Below, piece by piece: positions 27,766 to 36,917 of a stretch of DNA of 64,000 nucleotides. Origin of the DNA: Sediminicoccus sp. KRV36 (GTDB lineage: Bacteria; Pseudomonadota; Alphaproteobacteria; Acetobacterales; Acetobacteraceae); the NCBI RefSeq assembly GCF_023243115.1, contig NZ_CP085081.1:558001-622000 (forward strand), in the 5' to 3' direction. The notes below the pieces were generated by a model, which saw nothing but the letters and a program-made list of their open reading frames with translations, searched no databases and had not been told where the DNA came from. Numbering within the stretch: the first letter of the stretch is position 1; every line of letters begins with the position of its first letter. Made by a program: the position numbers and the translations under genes.

Positions 27766-28602
27766 TCAGACAGGCATCAGGCGCGTGAGGCGCGAGGGGT
27801 TGATCTCCGCCAGCAGGACGCTGCCATCCGGGTGCAGCGCCAGGCCATGTGCGCCGTTCAGCACCGCCCGCGCCCGGCCGATCAGCGCGCCCTGGCGCGA
27901 AAAGATCGAGAGCCTGGGCACCTGGTCCGTCACCCACCAATTGCCCTCGGCGTCGGAGGTGATGTCCATGGGTTTGTGGACGTCAGTGATCTCCCGCAGG
28001 AATTCGCCGGCTTGCGTGAAGATCTGCACGCGGCTGTTGTCGCGGTCGGCCACGGCGAGCTCGCCGGCATTGTTCAGCCAGACGGCATGCGGCGTGCAGA
28101 ATTGCCCGGGCCCGCGCCCCGGCTCACCCCAGCCGCCATCCGGCGTGCCATCCGGCTTGAACCGATGAATGCGCGAGGCGGCATAGCCATCCCCCACGAA
28201 GGCCGTGCCATCGGGCGCGAAGCAGATATCGCAGGGACTGTTGAAGGGCGCGCCAGGGGCGTGGCGCGTGCCGAGCGCGCCGAGCCTTTCGCCATCCGGC
28301 TCGAAGCGGATCACCTCATGCGCGTCGCGGTCCACCACATGCACGCAGCCATCGGGTCCCACGGCCAGCATGTGGCCATCGGCTACGGCTTCGCCCCAGG
28401 CATCCAGGCGCTTGCCCTGGGCATCGAGCACGATGACGGTGGCGACGGCCGAATCCACATAGGGGTCCGCGCGCAGCAGGACGAAGATGCGCCCCTCCGC
28501 ATCCGTCGCCACATCGGAGACGCGGCCGGCCCCGTCGGGGACGGCGCCCCAGGGGCGTTGGATGCGGTAGCGTTGCGCGCCGAGCGTGACATAAAGTTCC
28601 AT
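27766..28602 (-). CDS. NHL-repeat (beta-propeller) protein
   Basis: 278 residues from the ATG at 28602 (MELYVTLGAQRYRIQRPWG); an upstream in-frame extension would run into the ureD start. Repeating units of about 45 residues have the NHL pattern: GRVSDVATDAEGRIFVLL, DGHMLAVGPDGCVHVVDR, FNSPCDICFAPDGTAFVGD, TPHAVWLNNAGELAVADR, MDITSDAEGNWWVTDQ, GAHGLALHPDGSVLLAE, so six blades are visible. No signal peptide is seen, suggesting a cytoplasmic location. Some relatives are labelled as peptidylglycine amidating-lyase-like, but catalytic identity cannot be shown here. It is divergent from ureD with 48 bp between. Confidence 0.75.
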   Translation of the reverse strand: MELYVTLGAQRYRIQRPWGAVPDGAGRVSDVATDAEGRIFVLLRADPYVDSAVATVIVLDAQGKRLDAWGEAVADGHMLAVGPDGCVHVVDRDAHEVIRFEPDGERLGALGTRHAPGAPFNSPCDICFAPDGTAFVGDGYAASRIHRFKPDGTPDGGWGEPGRGPGQFCTPHAVWLNNAGELAVADRDNSRVQIFTQAGEFLREITDVHKPMDITSDAEGNWWVTDQVPRLSIFSRQGALIGRARAVLNGAHGLALHPDGSVLLAEINPSRLTRLMPV

Positions 28603-28650
28603 GACGCGAGCTTGCCACGCGCGCGGCTTGGCGGCCAAGCTTCTTCCCGC

Positions 28651-29442
28651 ATGATTCGACACCAACGCGCCATCGGCGCCGCGTCCATGGAAGTGGCTTC
28701 CCATGGGCTGGCCCGGCTGTCCCAGGCCTCCCCCCTGCGCATCCTCTTTCCGACGCCAGAGCCTGGCGCGCCGTTGGAAGCGGCCCTCGTCAATGTCGCG
28801 GGGGGGCTTGCCGGGGGGGATTCCCTGGCGGTCACGCTGGCGCTGCGGGCGGGAGCGCGGGCGCAGATCACCACCCCCGCGGCCGAAAAGATCTATCGCA
28901 GCCTGGGTGACACCTCAGGCATCGCAACCCGCATCGCGGTCGCGGCGGATGCCGTGCTGGAGTTCCTGCCGCAGGAGGCGATCCTGTTCGACGGTGCCAG
29001 GCTGAACCGCGGCATGGAGGCGCGGGTGGCGCCGGGCGGCACGCTGCTCGCCGCCGAATCGGTGGTGCTGGGGCGCATCGCCCGTGGCGAGGTCTGGCGG
29101 CACGGCTCCCTGCGCGACAGCTGGCGCCTGTATCAGGGCGAGCGGCTCATCTGGGCCGATGCGCTGCACCTCGAAGCCACCACCCGGCACGCGGAGTTCG
29201 GCCTGGATGGGGCCGATTCGCTCGGCATGATCCTGCTGCTGGCCGAGAATGCGGCGGCGCATCGGGAATTGGCGCGGGAATTGACCGCGGGCGCCGCCTC
29301 GCTCGTGCGGCCCGGATTGCTGCTGCTTCGCTTTCTCGGCTCGGCCGGGGGGGTGCGCGGTGCGATGGCCGAGGCGATTCCGGCACTGCGCGCGGCGGCA
29401 CTCGGCCTGCCGCCCAGGCTGCCAAGGCTGTGGACGTGCTGA
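28651..29442 (+). CDS. ureD: Urease accessory protein UreD
   Basis: 263 residues; scaffold that binds apo-urease and, with UreF and UreG, helps load nickel and CO2. Family motifs: LLNVAGGLAGGDSL-type segment (here ALVNVAGGLAGGDSLAVTL), TTPAAEKIYRS, and VLEFLPQEAILFDGARLNR. The start is the ATG at 28651; upstream in-frame sequence is antisense to the NHL gene. It heads the operon ureDABCEFG. The divergent gene begins only 48 bases away, so the urease promoter must be compact or inside that gene. Confidence 0.94.
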   Translation: MIRHQRAIGAASMEVASHGLARLSQASPLRILFPTPEPGAPLEAALVNVAGGLAGGDSLAVTLALRAGARAQITTPAAEKIYRSLGDTSGIATRIAVAADAVLEFLPQEAILFDGARLNRGMEARVAPGGTLLAAESVVLGRIARGEVWRHGSLRDSWRLYQGERLIWADALHLEATTRHAEFGLDGADSLGMILLLAENAAAHRELARELTAGAASLVRPGLLLLRFLGSAGGVRGAMAEAIPALRAAALGLPPRLPRLWTC

Positions 29443-29466
29443 GGCAACCCGTTCCATGATGCTGCA

Positions 29467-29769
29467 ATGCACCTGACCCCCCGCGAAAAAGACAAGCTGC
29501 TCATCGCCATGGCCGCCCAGGTGGCGCGCCGAAGGCTGGAGCGTGGCGTGAAGCTGAACCACCCCGAGGCCATCGCCCTGATCAGCGACTTCGTGGTGGA
29601 GGGCGCGCGCGATGGCCGTTCCGTGGCCGAACTCATGGCCGCCGGCGGCGAGGTCATCACGCGCGACCAGGTGATGGAGGGGATCGCGGAGATGATCCAC
29701 GACATCCAGGTGGAAGCGACCTTCCCGGACGGCACCAAGCTCGTCACCGTCCACAACCCGATCCGCTAG
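29467..29769 (+). CDS. ureA: Urease subunit gamma
   Basis: 100 residues, the canonical length. [23 protein letters not shown] opens the protein (given here in part), followed by [21 protein letters not shown] and the C-terminal [18 protein letters not shown], all diagnostic. It is the smallest structural subunit of the nickel-dependent enzyme that hydrolyses urea to ammonia and carbamate. It is separated from ureD by 24 bases. Confidence 0.98.
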   Translation: MHLTPREKDKLLIAMAAQVARRRLERGVKLNHPEAIALISDFVVEGARDGRSVAELMAAGGEVITRDQVMEGIAEMIHDIQVEATFPDGTKLVTVHNPIR

Positions 29770-29778
29770 GTGGCGCCC

Positions 29779-30084
29779 ATGATCCCAGGTGAAGTGATCT
29801 GCGCCGCGGGCGAGATCGAGTTGAATGCGGGCCAGACGGTGACGGAGCTGGAGGTCGCGAATATCGGCGACCGGCCGATCCAGGTCGGCAGCCATTACCA
29901 TTTCTTTGAAACCAACCCGGCGCTGGAATTCGACCGCGCGGCGGCGCGCGGCCAAAGGCTGGACATCGCGGCCGGCACGGCCGTGCGCTTCGAGCCGGGG
30001 CAGTCGCGCAAGGTGCGGCTGATCCCGCTGCGCGGGGCGCGTGTGGTGCATGGATTTCGTGGCGACGTGGAAGGCAAGCTGTGA
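29779..30084 (+). CDS. ureB: Urease subunit beta
   Basis: 101 residues. It starts at the ATG of 29779 ([18 protein letters not shown]), matching classical UreB proteins; the in-frame GTG at 29770, three codons earlier and abutting the ureA stop, is an alternative. [20 protein letters not shown] and [18 protein letters not shown] are the hallmark blocks. A separate gamma and beta gene is the usual bacterial arrangement. Its stop overlaps the ATG of an 18-codon ORF. Confidence 0.97.
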   Translation: MIPGEVICAAGEIELNAGQTVTELEVANIGDRPIQVGSHYHFFETNPALEFDRAAARGQRLDIAAGTAVRFEPGQSRKVRLIPLRGARVVHGFRGDVEGKL

Positions 30085-30139
30085 TGCGGGACCTGCTGAT
30101 CGCCTTCGGGCTCCGCCCTCATCCGGCAGGGCGCGTCTG

Positions 30140-30140
<1 letters not shown>
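30084..30140 (+). CDS. 18-codon ORF bridging ureB and ureC
   Basis: ATG at 30084-30086 overlaps the ureB TGA (TGATG), and its own TGA at 30138-30140 overlaps the ureC ATG (TGATG). It would encode [18 protein letters not shown]. It fills the whole 55-base gap between the two structural genes. Translation of it would carry ribosomes from ureB to ureC. I cannot tell whether the peptide itself matters or whether it is a degenerate remnant of a longer gene. Confidence 0.4.
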
Positions 30141-31849
<1,709 letters not shown>

Positions 31850-31860
31850 GGTTCACGCCG

Positions 31861-32409
31861 ATGCATGACACCCTCCCCCGCGCCACGCGCGTCGCCCCCC
31901 CCGGCAGCTTTACCGCCGATGCGGAAGTGATGCTCGATTTCGACGACCGCTTCCGCCGCCGCAAGCGCTATGAGTCCGCCGGCGGCATCCCCTTCGTACT
32001 GGACCTGGCCGAAGCCCAGGTGCTGCGCGAGGGCGATGGCCTGATCCTGGATGATGGCCGCTTCATCCTGGTCCGCGCCGCCGAGGAACCTTTAGTGGAA
32101 ATCCGCGCCGCCAATGCGGCGGAGATGATCCGCCTCGCCTGGCATCTCGGCAACCGGCACCTGCCCGCCGAATTGCAGGAGGCGCGCATCCTGATCCGCG
32201 AGGATCACGTGATCGAGCAGATGCTGCGCGGCCTGGGCGCGCAAATCCAGAAGGTCCGCGCGCCATTCAACCCTGAGGGCGGCGCCTATGGCGAGCACAA
32301 CCGCTCCACGCATCAGCATCATCATGGTCACGTCCATGGTCACGACCATCATCACGATGACGACCATCATCACGATGACGGGCATCATCATCATCACCCC
32401 GGCGACTGA
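31861..32409 (+). CDS. ureE: Urease accessory protein UreE (nickel metallochaperone)
   Basis: 182 residues from the ATG at 31861. The N-terminal domain holds FDDRFRRRKRYESAGG and the DVFL-like segment; the central domain has IRLAWHLGNRHLPAELQ (metal-site His region) and VIEQMLRGLGAQIQKVRAPFNPEGGAYG. The C-terminal roughly 33 residues are extremely His-rich (18 His by my count, interleaved with Asp), a nickel-storage tail as in Klebsiella UreE. It lies 11 bases after ureC. Confidence 0.95.
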   Translation: MHDTLPRATRVAPPGSFTADAEVMLDFDDRFRRRKRYESAGGIPFVLDLAEAQVLREGDGLILDDGRFILVRAAEEPLVEIRAANAAEMIRLAWHLGNRHLPAELQEARILIREDHVIEQMLRGLGAQIQKVRAPFNPEGGAYGEHNRSTHQHHHGHVHGHDHHHDDDHHHDDGHHHHHPGD

Positions 32410-32419
32410 TCCACCGGCC

Positions 32420-33091
32420 ATGCAGGATGCAGACCTCTTCCGGCTGATGGCCTGGACCTCGCCCGCCTATCCGGTGGGCGGCTTCAGCTACAGCCACGGG
32501 ATCGAGATGGCGGTGGAGGAAGGCCGGCTGATGAAGCAGGCCGAATTGGTGGCCTATATCGCCAGCGTGCTCCGGCAGGGCGCTGGCCGGGTGGATGCGG
32601 TGCTGTTTGCGCAGGCCCATTGCGCCTCGGACGAGGCGCGGCTGGACGAGATTGCCGAGCTCGCCGCCGCCTGGCGCGGCACGGCGGAGAGCGCGCTTGA
32701 AGCCGCCCAGCAGGGCGGCAGCTTTGCCAGCGTCACCATCCGATGCTGGCCTGAGGCGCGCTACGCCGCCTTTGCCGCGCGGCATGGCGGGCGGCTTTCC
32801 CATTCCGTGGCCTTCGGCGCGGCGGCCGGCATGGCGGGCATACCCCTGCGCCCGGCGCTCTTTGCCTTCCTGCAAGGCTTCTGCGGCAATCTGGTGAGTG
32901 CCGGCGTGCGCCTGATCCCGCTCGGCCAGACGGATGGCCAGATCGCGACGGCTGCGTTGCTGCCCATCATTTCGGAATGTACCGATGCGGCGCTGACCAC
33001 GTCGCTGGATGAACTCGGCACGGCCTCACCGCTGCTCGACATGCTCTCCATGCGCCACGAAACCCAATACACAAGGCTGTTCCGCTCATGA
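32420..33091 (+). CDS. ureF: Urease accessory protein UreF
   Basis: 223 residues, all-helical GTPase-regulating partner of UreG in the UreDFG complex. From the ATG at 32420 it reads [29 protein letters not shown], where the [12 protein letters not shown] block is diagnostic (quoted in part). It starts 10 bases after ureE and its stop overlaps the ureG ATG (ATGA). The C-terminal [18 protein letters not shown] is typical. Confidence 0.95.
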   Translation: MQDADLFRLMAWTSPAYPVGGFSYSHGIEMAVEEGRLMKQAELVAYIASVLRQGAGRVDAVLFAQAHCASDEARLDEIAELAAAWRGTAESALEAAQQGGSFASVTIRCWPEARYAAFAARHGGRLSHSVAFGAAAGMAGIPLRPALFAFLQGFCGNLVSAGVRLIPLGQTDGQIATAALLPIISECTDAALTTSLDELGTASPLLDMLSMRHETQYTRLFRS

Positions 33092-33903
33092 GTGATGTTG
33101 CCAGCCGACCGATTCAGACCTCCGGGCAAGAGCCTTCCAGTCATCGGGGGGATGCTGCCCGACCGATTCAGACCTCCGGGCAAGAGCCCTCCAGTCATCG
33201 GGGGGATGCTGCCCGACCGATTCAGACTTCCGGGCAAGAGCCCTCCAGTCATCGGGCGGGGCACGGCCCCTTCCGCGTCGGTGTCGGCGGGCCCGTCGGC
33301 TCCGGCAAGACGGCGCTGGTCGAGCGCCTGTGCCGGATGCTGCGCCAGACGCATGACATCGCGGCGATCACCAATGACATCTACACCAAGGAAGACGCCG
33401 AATTCCTGACCCGCGCCGGCGCGCTCGATGCGGATCGCATCATGGGGGTGGAGACCGGCGGCTGCCCGCACACGGCGATCCGGGAGGATGCCTCCATCAA
33501 TCTGGCCGCGGTGGAGGATATGTCCGCGCGGTTCCCCGGGCTGGAGCTGCTGTTTATCGAAAGCGGCGGCGACAACCTGGCGGCAACCTTCAGCCCGGAG
33601 CTGGCGGACCTGACGATCTATGTGATTGACGTCTCGGCCGGGGACAAGATTCCCCGCAAGGGCGGGCCTGGCATCACGCGCTCGGACATGCTTGTGATCA
33701 ACAAGATTGACCTGGCCCCGCTGGTCGGCGCCGACCTTTCGGTGATGGACCGCGATGCCGGGCGCATGCGTGGCAAGCGCCCCTTCATCTTCACGAATCT
33801 GAAGGTGGACAAGGGTGTCACCGAGATCGCCGATTTCATCCTGGAGCAGGGTGGCTTGGCAACGCGTGAGTCCCGCAAGCTGCCAGAGCCCCCCGGCAAC
33901 TGA
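33088..33903 (+). CDS. ureG: Urease accessory protein UreG with an in-frame repeat extension
   Basis: 271 residues; GTPase that drives nickel insertion. The catalytic part is standard: P-loop [13 protein letters not shown] (K74, T75), [11 protein letters not shown], the metal-binding Cys-Pro-His in [34 protein letters not shown] and [13 protein letters not shown]. Family members are usually about 205 residues; here about 56 extra N-terminal residues are encoded by 2.8 copies of a 54-bp unit. No in-frame ATG, GTG or TTG lies between the first ATG (overlapping the ureF stop) and the P-loop, so the extension must be translated if the protein is made. It would be a flexible tail rich in Ser, Gln, Pro and Arg. 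Confidence 0.93.
   Translation: MSDVASRPIQTSGQEPSSHRGDAARPIQTSGQEPSSHRGDAARPIQTSGQEPSSHRAGHGPFRVGVGGPVGSGKTALVERLCRMLRQTHDIAAITNDIYTKEDAEFLTRAGALDADRIMGVETGGCPHTAIREDASINLAAVEDMSARFPGLELLFIESGGDNLAATFSPELADLTIYVIDVSAGDKIPRKGGPGITRSDMLVINKIDLAPLVGADLSVMDRDAGRMRGKRPFIFTNLKVDKGVTEIADFILEQGGLATRESRKLPEPPGN
33106..33255 (+). repeat. 54-bp tandem repeat (2.8 copies), each unit a REP-like hairpin, within ureG
   Basis: Unit boundaries are 33106-33159, 33160-33213 and 33214-33255. Copies differ at only a few positions (CCT/CCC, ACC/ACT). Each unit carries nested inverted symmetry: CCGAT...ATCGG outside, GAC...GTC inside, and GGGC-AAGA-GCCC at the tip. Because 54 is a multiple of 3, all copies stay in frame and encode [18 protein letters not shown]. 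Expansion by slippage or recombination is likely. Confidence 0.9.
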
Positions 33904-33904
33904 A

Positions 33905-33945
33905 GGGGTCTGGGGCCAATGGCCCCAGCCGCCGGAGGCCCTTTT
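33905..33945 (+). repeat. Dispersed palindromic repeat, copy E
   Basis: GGGGTC, hairpin TGGGGCC-AAT-GGCCCCA, then GCCGCCGGAGGCC, followed by CTTTT. It begins one base after the ureG stop and ends at the stop of the convergent MFS gene. It would make a good terminator for the urease operon: a strong stem with a short T-run about 20 bases after it. Nearly identical to copy A. Confidence 0.85.
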
Positions 33946-33947
33946 CC

Positions 33948-35291
33948 TCACCGTCGAGCCAAGCTCAGCAGCCCCGCCATCACCGCCAGCACCGCCCCGC
34001 AATAGAAACCCATCCATGGCCCCGCGAGCGTAAAGCACGCGGCGGCCGTCGTGGCGCCCAGGCTTTGCCCCAGCACCCGCGCCGTCGCCTGCATGCCCCC
34101 CGCGCTGCCGGCCCGATGGCGTGGCGCCGTCGAGAGAATCGCGCGGTTGTTCGGCGCCTGGAAGCAGCCAAAGCCGATGCCGGCCAGCATCAACGCGGCG
34201 CAGACCCAGGGCGTGGCCGTCGCGGGCAAGCTGCCCAGCAGGACCAGCGCCAGCGCCAGCACGCCACCCCCCGCCGCCACCGGCAGGGCCGAGGCGGTGC
34301 GGTCCGCGAAGCGCCCGGCGATGGGCGCCAGCAGCCCCACCGCGATGGGATAGGGCGTGATGATCAGGCCGATCTGCACGGGCGAAAATCCCGCCGCCGA
34401 GAGATGGAAGGGCATGGAGATCACCGTCACCATATGCGCCGAGAACATGCAGACGGACGCGCCGATCGCCAGCCGCACGGTGCGGATGCGCAGCAGGTCG
34501 AGCGGCAGAAGGGGCACGGAGCGTGCCATTTCGCGCCGGATCAACGCCGCACCGATCACGATGCCGGTGGCCAAGGCCACCACGCCCAGCACGGGCCAAT
34601 GCAGCACCAGATCCAGCCCGAGAAACACCAGCCCGAAGGCCGCGACATTCATGGCGGCCGCGCCGAGGTCAAAGGCGCGGGGCTGGCGCGGCACATCGGG
34701 CAGGACGCGGGCACCAAAGACCAAGGCTGCGAGGCCGACCGGCAGATGCACCAGGAACACCGCCGGCCAATCCGCCAGGGCCAGCACGGCCGCCCCCACG
34801 GAAGGCCCTGTCGCGGAACACAGCGCGACCACCATCGCGTTGAAGCCGATGGCGCGGCCAAGCTGCGCGCTGGGATAGGTGTGCCGCACCAGGCCCGACA
34901 TCAGGCTCATCACCGCGGCACCACCCAGCCCCTGCGCGATCCGCGCGGCCAGCAGCGCCTCGAAATTCGGCGCCAGGGCGGAACACAGGGCGGCCAGCAG
35001 GAACAGCGCGAGCCCCCAGTTCCAGACCCGCTTGAAGCCCAGGATTTCCCCCAGCGCGGCAAAGGGGATCAGCGTGCCGACGACGGTGATCTGATAGGCG
35101 TTCACCACCCAGACCGCATCCGCCGGTGTTAGCCCAAGGTCACGCGCGGCCGAGGGCAGCGCGATATTGACCATCGCCGCATCGAGCACGGTGAGCGAGA
35201 TGCCGGCCGCAATGCACGCGGCGGCCTGGGTCCTGCGGGGTTCCGGGAGGCCGTCCGCCTCCGCCTGGACCACCACCCTCTGGGGGCTCAC
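33948..35291 (-). CDS. MFS transporter, DHA2 (drug:H+ antiporter 14-TM) family
   Basis: 447 residues. Motifs of DHA2 exporters are visible: SLTVLDAAMVNIALPSAARDL in helix 1, GLGGAAVMSLMSGLVRHTYP, and a GRAIGFNAM... region after it, and the loop 2-3 equivalent GEILGFKRVWNWGLALF. About thirteen to fourteen membrane segments are expected. The GTG start at 35291 overlaps the stop of the nitrile hydratase alpha-like gene (GTGA), so it is the fourth gene of that operon. It may export an amide, acid or toxic substrate of the enzyme; that is inference. Confidence 0.85.
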   Translation of the reverse strand: MSPQRVVVQAEADGLPEPRRTQAAACIAAGISLTVLDAAMVNIALPSAARDLGLTPADAVWVVNAYQITVVGTLIPFAALGEILGFKRVWNWGLALFLLAALCSALAPNFEALLAARIAQGLGGAAVMSLMSGLVRHTYPSAQLGRAIGFNAMVVALCSATGPSVGAAVLALADWPAVFLVHLPVGLAALVFGARVLPDVPRQPRAFDLGAAAMNVAAFGLVFLGLDLVLHWPVLGVVALATGIVIGAALIRREMARSVPLLPLDLLRIRTVRLAIGASVCMFSAHMVTVISMPFHLSAAGFSPVQIGLIITPYPIAVGLLAPIAGRFADRTASALPVAAGGGVLALALVLLGSLPATATPWVCAALMLAGIGFGCFQAPNNRAILSTAPRHRAGSAGGMQATARVLGQSLGATTAAACFTLAGPWMGFYCGAVLAVMAGLLSLARR

Positions 35292-35896
35292 GCCGCGCGC
35301 GAGACCTTCTGCGCCGCGCTGGGCAGGGAAACCCCCACCAGGTGATCGCGCGAGACGATCGCGGTCAGTTGCTCCTCGCTCCAGCCCTCGGTGCCTTCGG
35401 GGCGCAGCGGCAGGACCATCCAGCGGAAATCGGCCGTGCTGTCCACGACGCGGACCTGGATGCCGGCCGGCAGGACGGTCCCGAATTCGGCCAGCACCGC
35501 GCGCGGCTCACGCACGGCGCGGCTGCGATAGGCGGCGGATTTATACCAATGCGGCGGATAGCCGATGATGGCGCGCGGATAGCAGGAGCACAGCGTGCAG
35601 ACGACCAGGTGATGCACGCCGGGTGTGTCTTCCAGCACGCCCAACGGCGGGTTGCCATGCATCGAAACACCCATCGCCTCGGCCGCCGCGGTCCCGTCGC
35701 GCAGCAGGAATTCGCGCCATTCCGGATCCACCCAGGCGCGGGCCACCATGCGCGCGCCCGTCTCGGGGTTGGCGCGCTCGGCGATGTTCTGGCGCAGCGT
35801 GATCTCCGCCTCGGTCACGATGCCGCGGGCCTTGAGCGCCGTGACCAGCTTTTCCAGCAGCGCCACGCTTTCCGGGCGAGGGTCATATCCGGCCAT
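35288..35896 (-). CDS. Nitrile hydratase alpha / thiocyanate hydrolase gamma-like subunit
   Basis: 202 residues. The metal site is VVCTLCSCYP with C100, C103 and C105; a Thr after the first Cys and Tyr after the last fits the cobalt-type cluster (iron enzymes have Ser/Thr in these places). Upstream, WVDPEWREFLLRDGTAAAEAMG is the typical alpha-subunit block, and downstream WYKSAAYRSRAVREPRAVL with DSTADFRWMVLP. The ATG at 35896 has GGAGGAA upstream. Enzymes of this family hydrate nitriles to amides or hydrolyse thiocyanate. Substrate cannot be settled from sequence. Confidence 0.88.
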   Translation of the reverse strand: MAGYDPRPESVALLEKLVTALKARGIVTEAEITLRQNIAERANPETGARMVARAWVDPEWREFLLRDGTAAAEAMGVSMHGNPPLGVLEDTPGVHHLVVCTLCSCYPRAIIGYPPHWYKSAAYRSRAVREPRAVLAEFGTVLPAGIQVRVVDSTADFRWMVLPLRPEGTEGWSEEQLTAIVSRDHLVGVSLPSAAQKVSRAA

Positions 35897-35898
35897 GA

Positions 35899-36210
35899 CT
35901 ACGCTTCCTCCAGCCAATGTTCGAACAGCTCGATCAGCAGCGTGTCTCCGGGTTGACCCTCGTTCCAGACCGGCGGCTGATCGAACAGCACATGATACAG
36001 CACGCGCGGTTCGGCCGGCCGGTTGAAGGCGATATCCTCCGGATTCGGGAAGGTGCCGAGGGCCCGTTCCACAATGCCCAGCCGCCCACGCACGTAATGC
36101 GGCGTGCGCAGATGCAGCCGCGCGATGCGCTCCGGCCGCGCATCCTTCACCCGCACCCGCTGCCCGGCCTGGAAGCGGGCCGCGGCGGTCTCTCCGACAC
36201 CCGTGCTCAC
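35899..36210 (-). CDS. Nitrile hydratase beta, C-terminal half (separate subunit)
   Basis: 103 residues. RFQAGQRVRVKDARPERIARL, the HYVRGRLGIVERALGTFPNPED block and VLYHVLFDQPPVW...GDTLLIELFEHWLEEA match the C-terminal SH3-like half of nitrile hydratase beta. I start it at the GTG of 36208-36210 that overlaps the upstream stop (GTGA); longer frames are shadows. In thiocyanate hydrolase and toyocamycin nitrile hydratase this half is likewise an independent subunit. Confidence 0.85.
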   Translation of the reverse strand: MSTGVGETAAARFQAGQRVRVKDARPERIARLHLRTPHYVRGRLGIVERALGTFPNPEDIAFNRPAEPRVLYHVLFDQPPVWNEGQPGDTLLIELFEHWLEEA

Positions 36211-36503
36211 TGCAGATCCTCCCAGGTCACGGCGCCCTTGGCGAGCATGACGGCGGCGATGGCGCGCAGCCATTTCTCGTAATAGGTGAGGCCGAAATAC
36301 TCCGCCTCGGGCAGGCTTTCGATGTTCAGCCGCTGCTCATCCGTGGTGAGCAGGCCCTTCTCGCGCAGCACCAGGCGCAGCGCATCCACGCGTTTGCCGA
36401 AATCATCCGGCGGCGCATCGGCATCGGGCTCCACCGGCGTGCAGCGGAAGCGGGGGTTGCCGCCAAGGTCATGCTGGGCGGGCGCGGGTTCTGGCATATC
36501 CAT
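36207..36503 (-). CDS. Nitrile hydratase beta, N-terminal half (separate subunit)
   Basis: 98 residues. The helical core DDFGKRVDALRLVLREKGLL, then RLNIESL and GLTYYEKWLRAIAAVMLAKGAVTWEDL, matches the N-terminal domain of nitrile hydratase beta (YY..W..A....L...G pattern). P14K-type activators share this fold, so an activator role is an alternative. The ATG at 36503 has no strong ribosome site. It is the first gene of the four-gene operon; with the next two genes it makes the three-subunit order seen in thiocyanate hydrolase (beta-alpha-gamma). Confidence 0.8.
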   Translation of the reverse strand: MDMPEPAPAQHDLGGNPRFRCTPVEPDADAPPDDFGKRVDALRLVLREKGLLTTDEQRLNIESLPEAEYFGLTYYEKWLRAIAAVMLAKGAVTWEDLQ

Positions 36504-36802
36504 CGGGTAAGCCTACGCCCGCCTGCCGCGCGCTCGCAACCGGGATGCGCTGGCCGTCATGGTCCGCCAAAGCCCGCCCGGCCTTTCCGCGCCATGGCCC
36601 AGCCCAACATGGCCCTGCACGCGGGAGTGATGCTGCACGCCGAGAGTCTGGCGGCGCCGGTTCAGCGGGTCGTCCGCGCCCCCATGCGCGATGCGCGGTG
36701 GGCAGCGGATGCGGCGGCTGGGATCCATGCCGAATGAGGATTATGGCCGGTTGACGGGGTGAAATAGGATGCCTGGGCACAGACAAGTTGGGGTCAAGGT
36801 CC
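36504..36802. other. Non-coding stretch between nitrile hydratase and pst operons
   Basis: No gene with family or ribosome-site support is seen. It should contain the promoter for the minus-strand nitrile hydratase operon in its left part and upstream control sequences for pst in its right part. No repeats or RNA gene recognised. Confidence 0.6.
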
Positions 36803-36820
36803 ATGTCATCGAAGCTTCAT
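36803..36820 (+). promoter_or_regulatory. Candidate Pho box upstream of pstS
   Basis: ATGTCAT-CGAA-GCTTCAT: two heptamers 4 bases apart. The first matches the PhoB half-site CTGTCAT in 6 of 7 positions, the second in 4 of 7. It is 98 bases upstream of the proposed pstS start, in AT-richer DNA, and the operon encodes PhoB itself, consistent with autoregulation. Confidence 0.55.
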
Positions 36821-36917
36821 AAAAGTGAAACACCCTAGTCGCTGGCAGGGCCTAACCGCTCGGCCAGCCGGGGTGGCAGTCCTTCACGCTGTCCGCCCCA
36901 TCATGATGGAGACTTCC

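Noticed and set aside
29770..29778. GTG at 29770 as the ureB start
   Set aside because: ATG at 29779 yields the conserved MIPGEV start; the GTG remains only an alternative.
33106..33255. CRISPR-like array
   Set aside because: The repeats are directly contiguous with no unique spacers and lie in the ureG reading frame.
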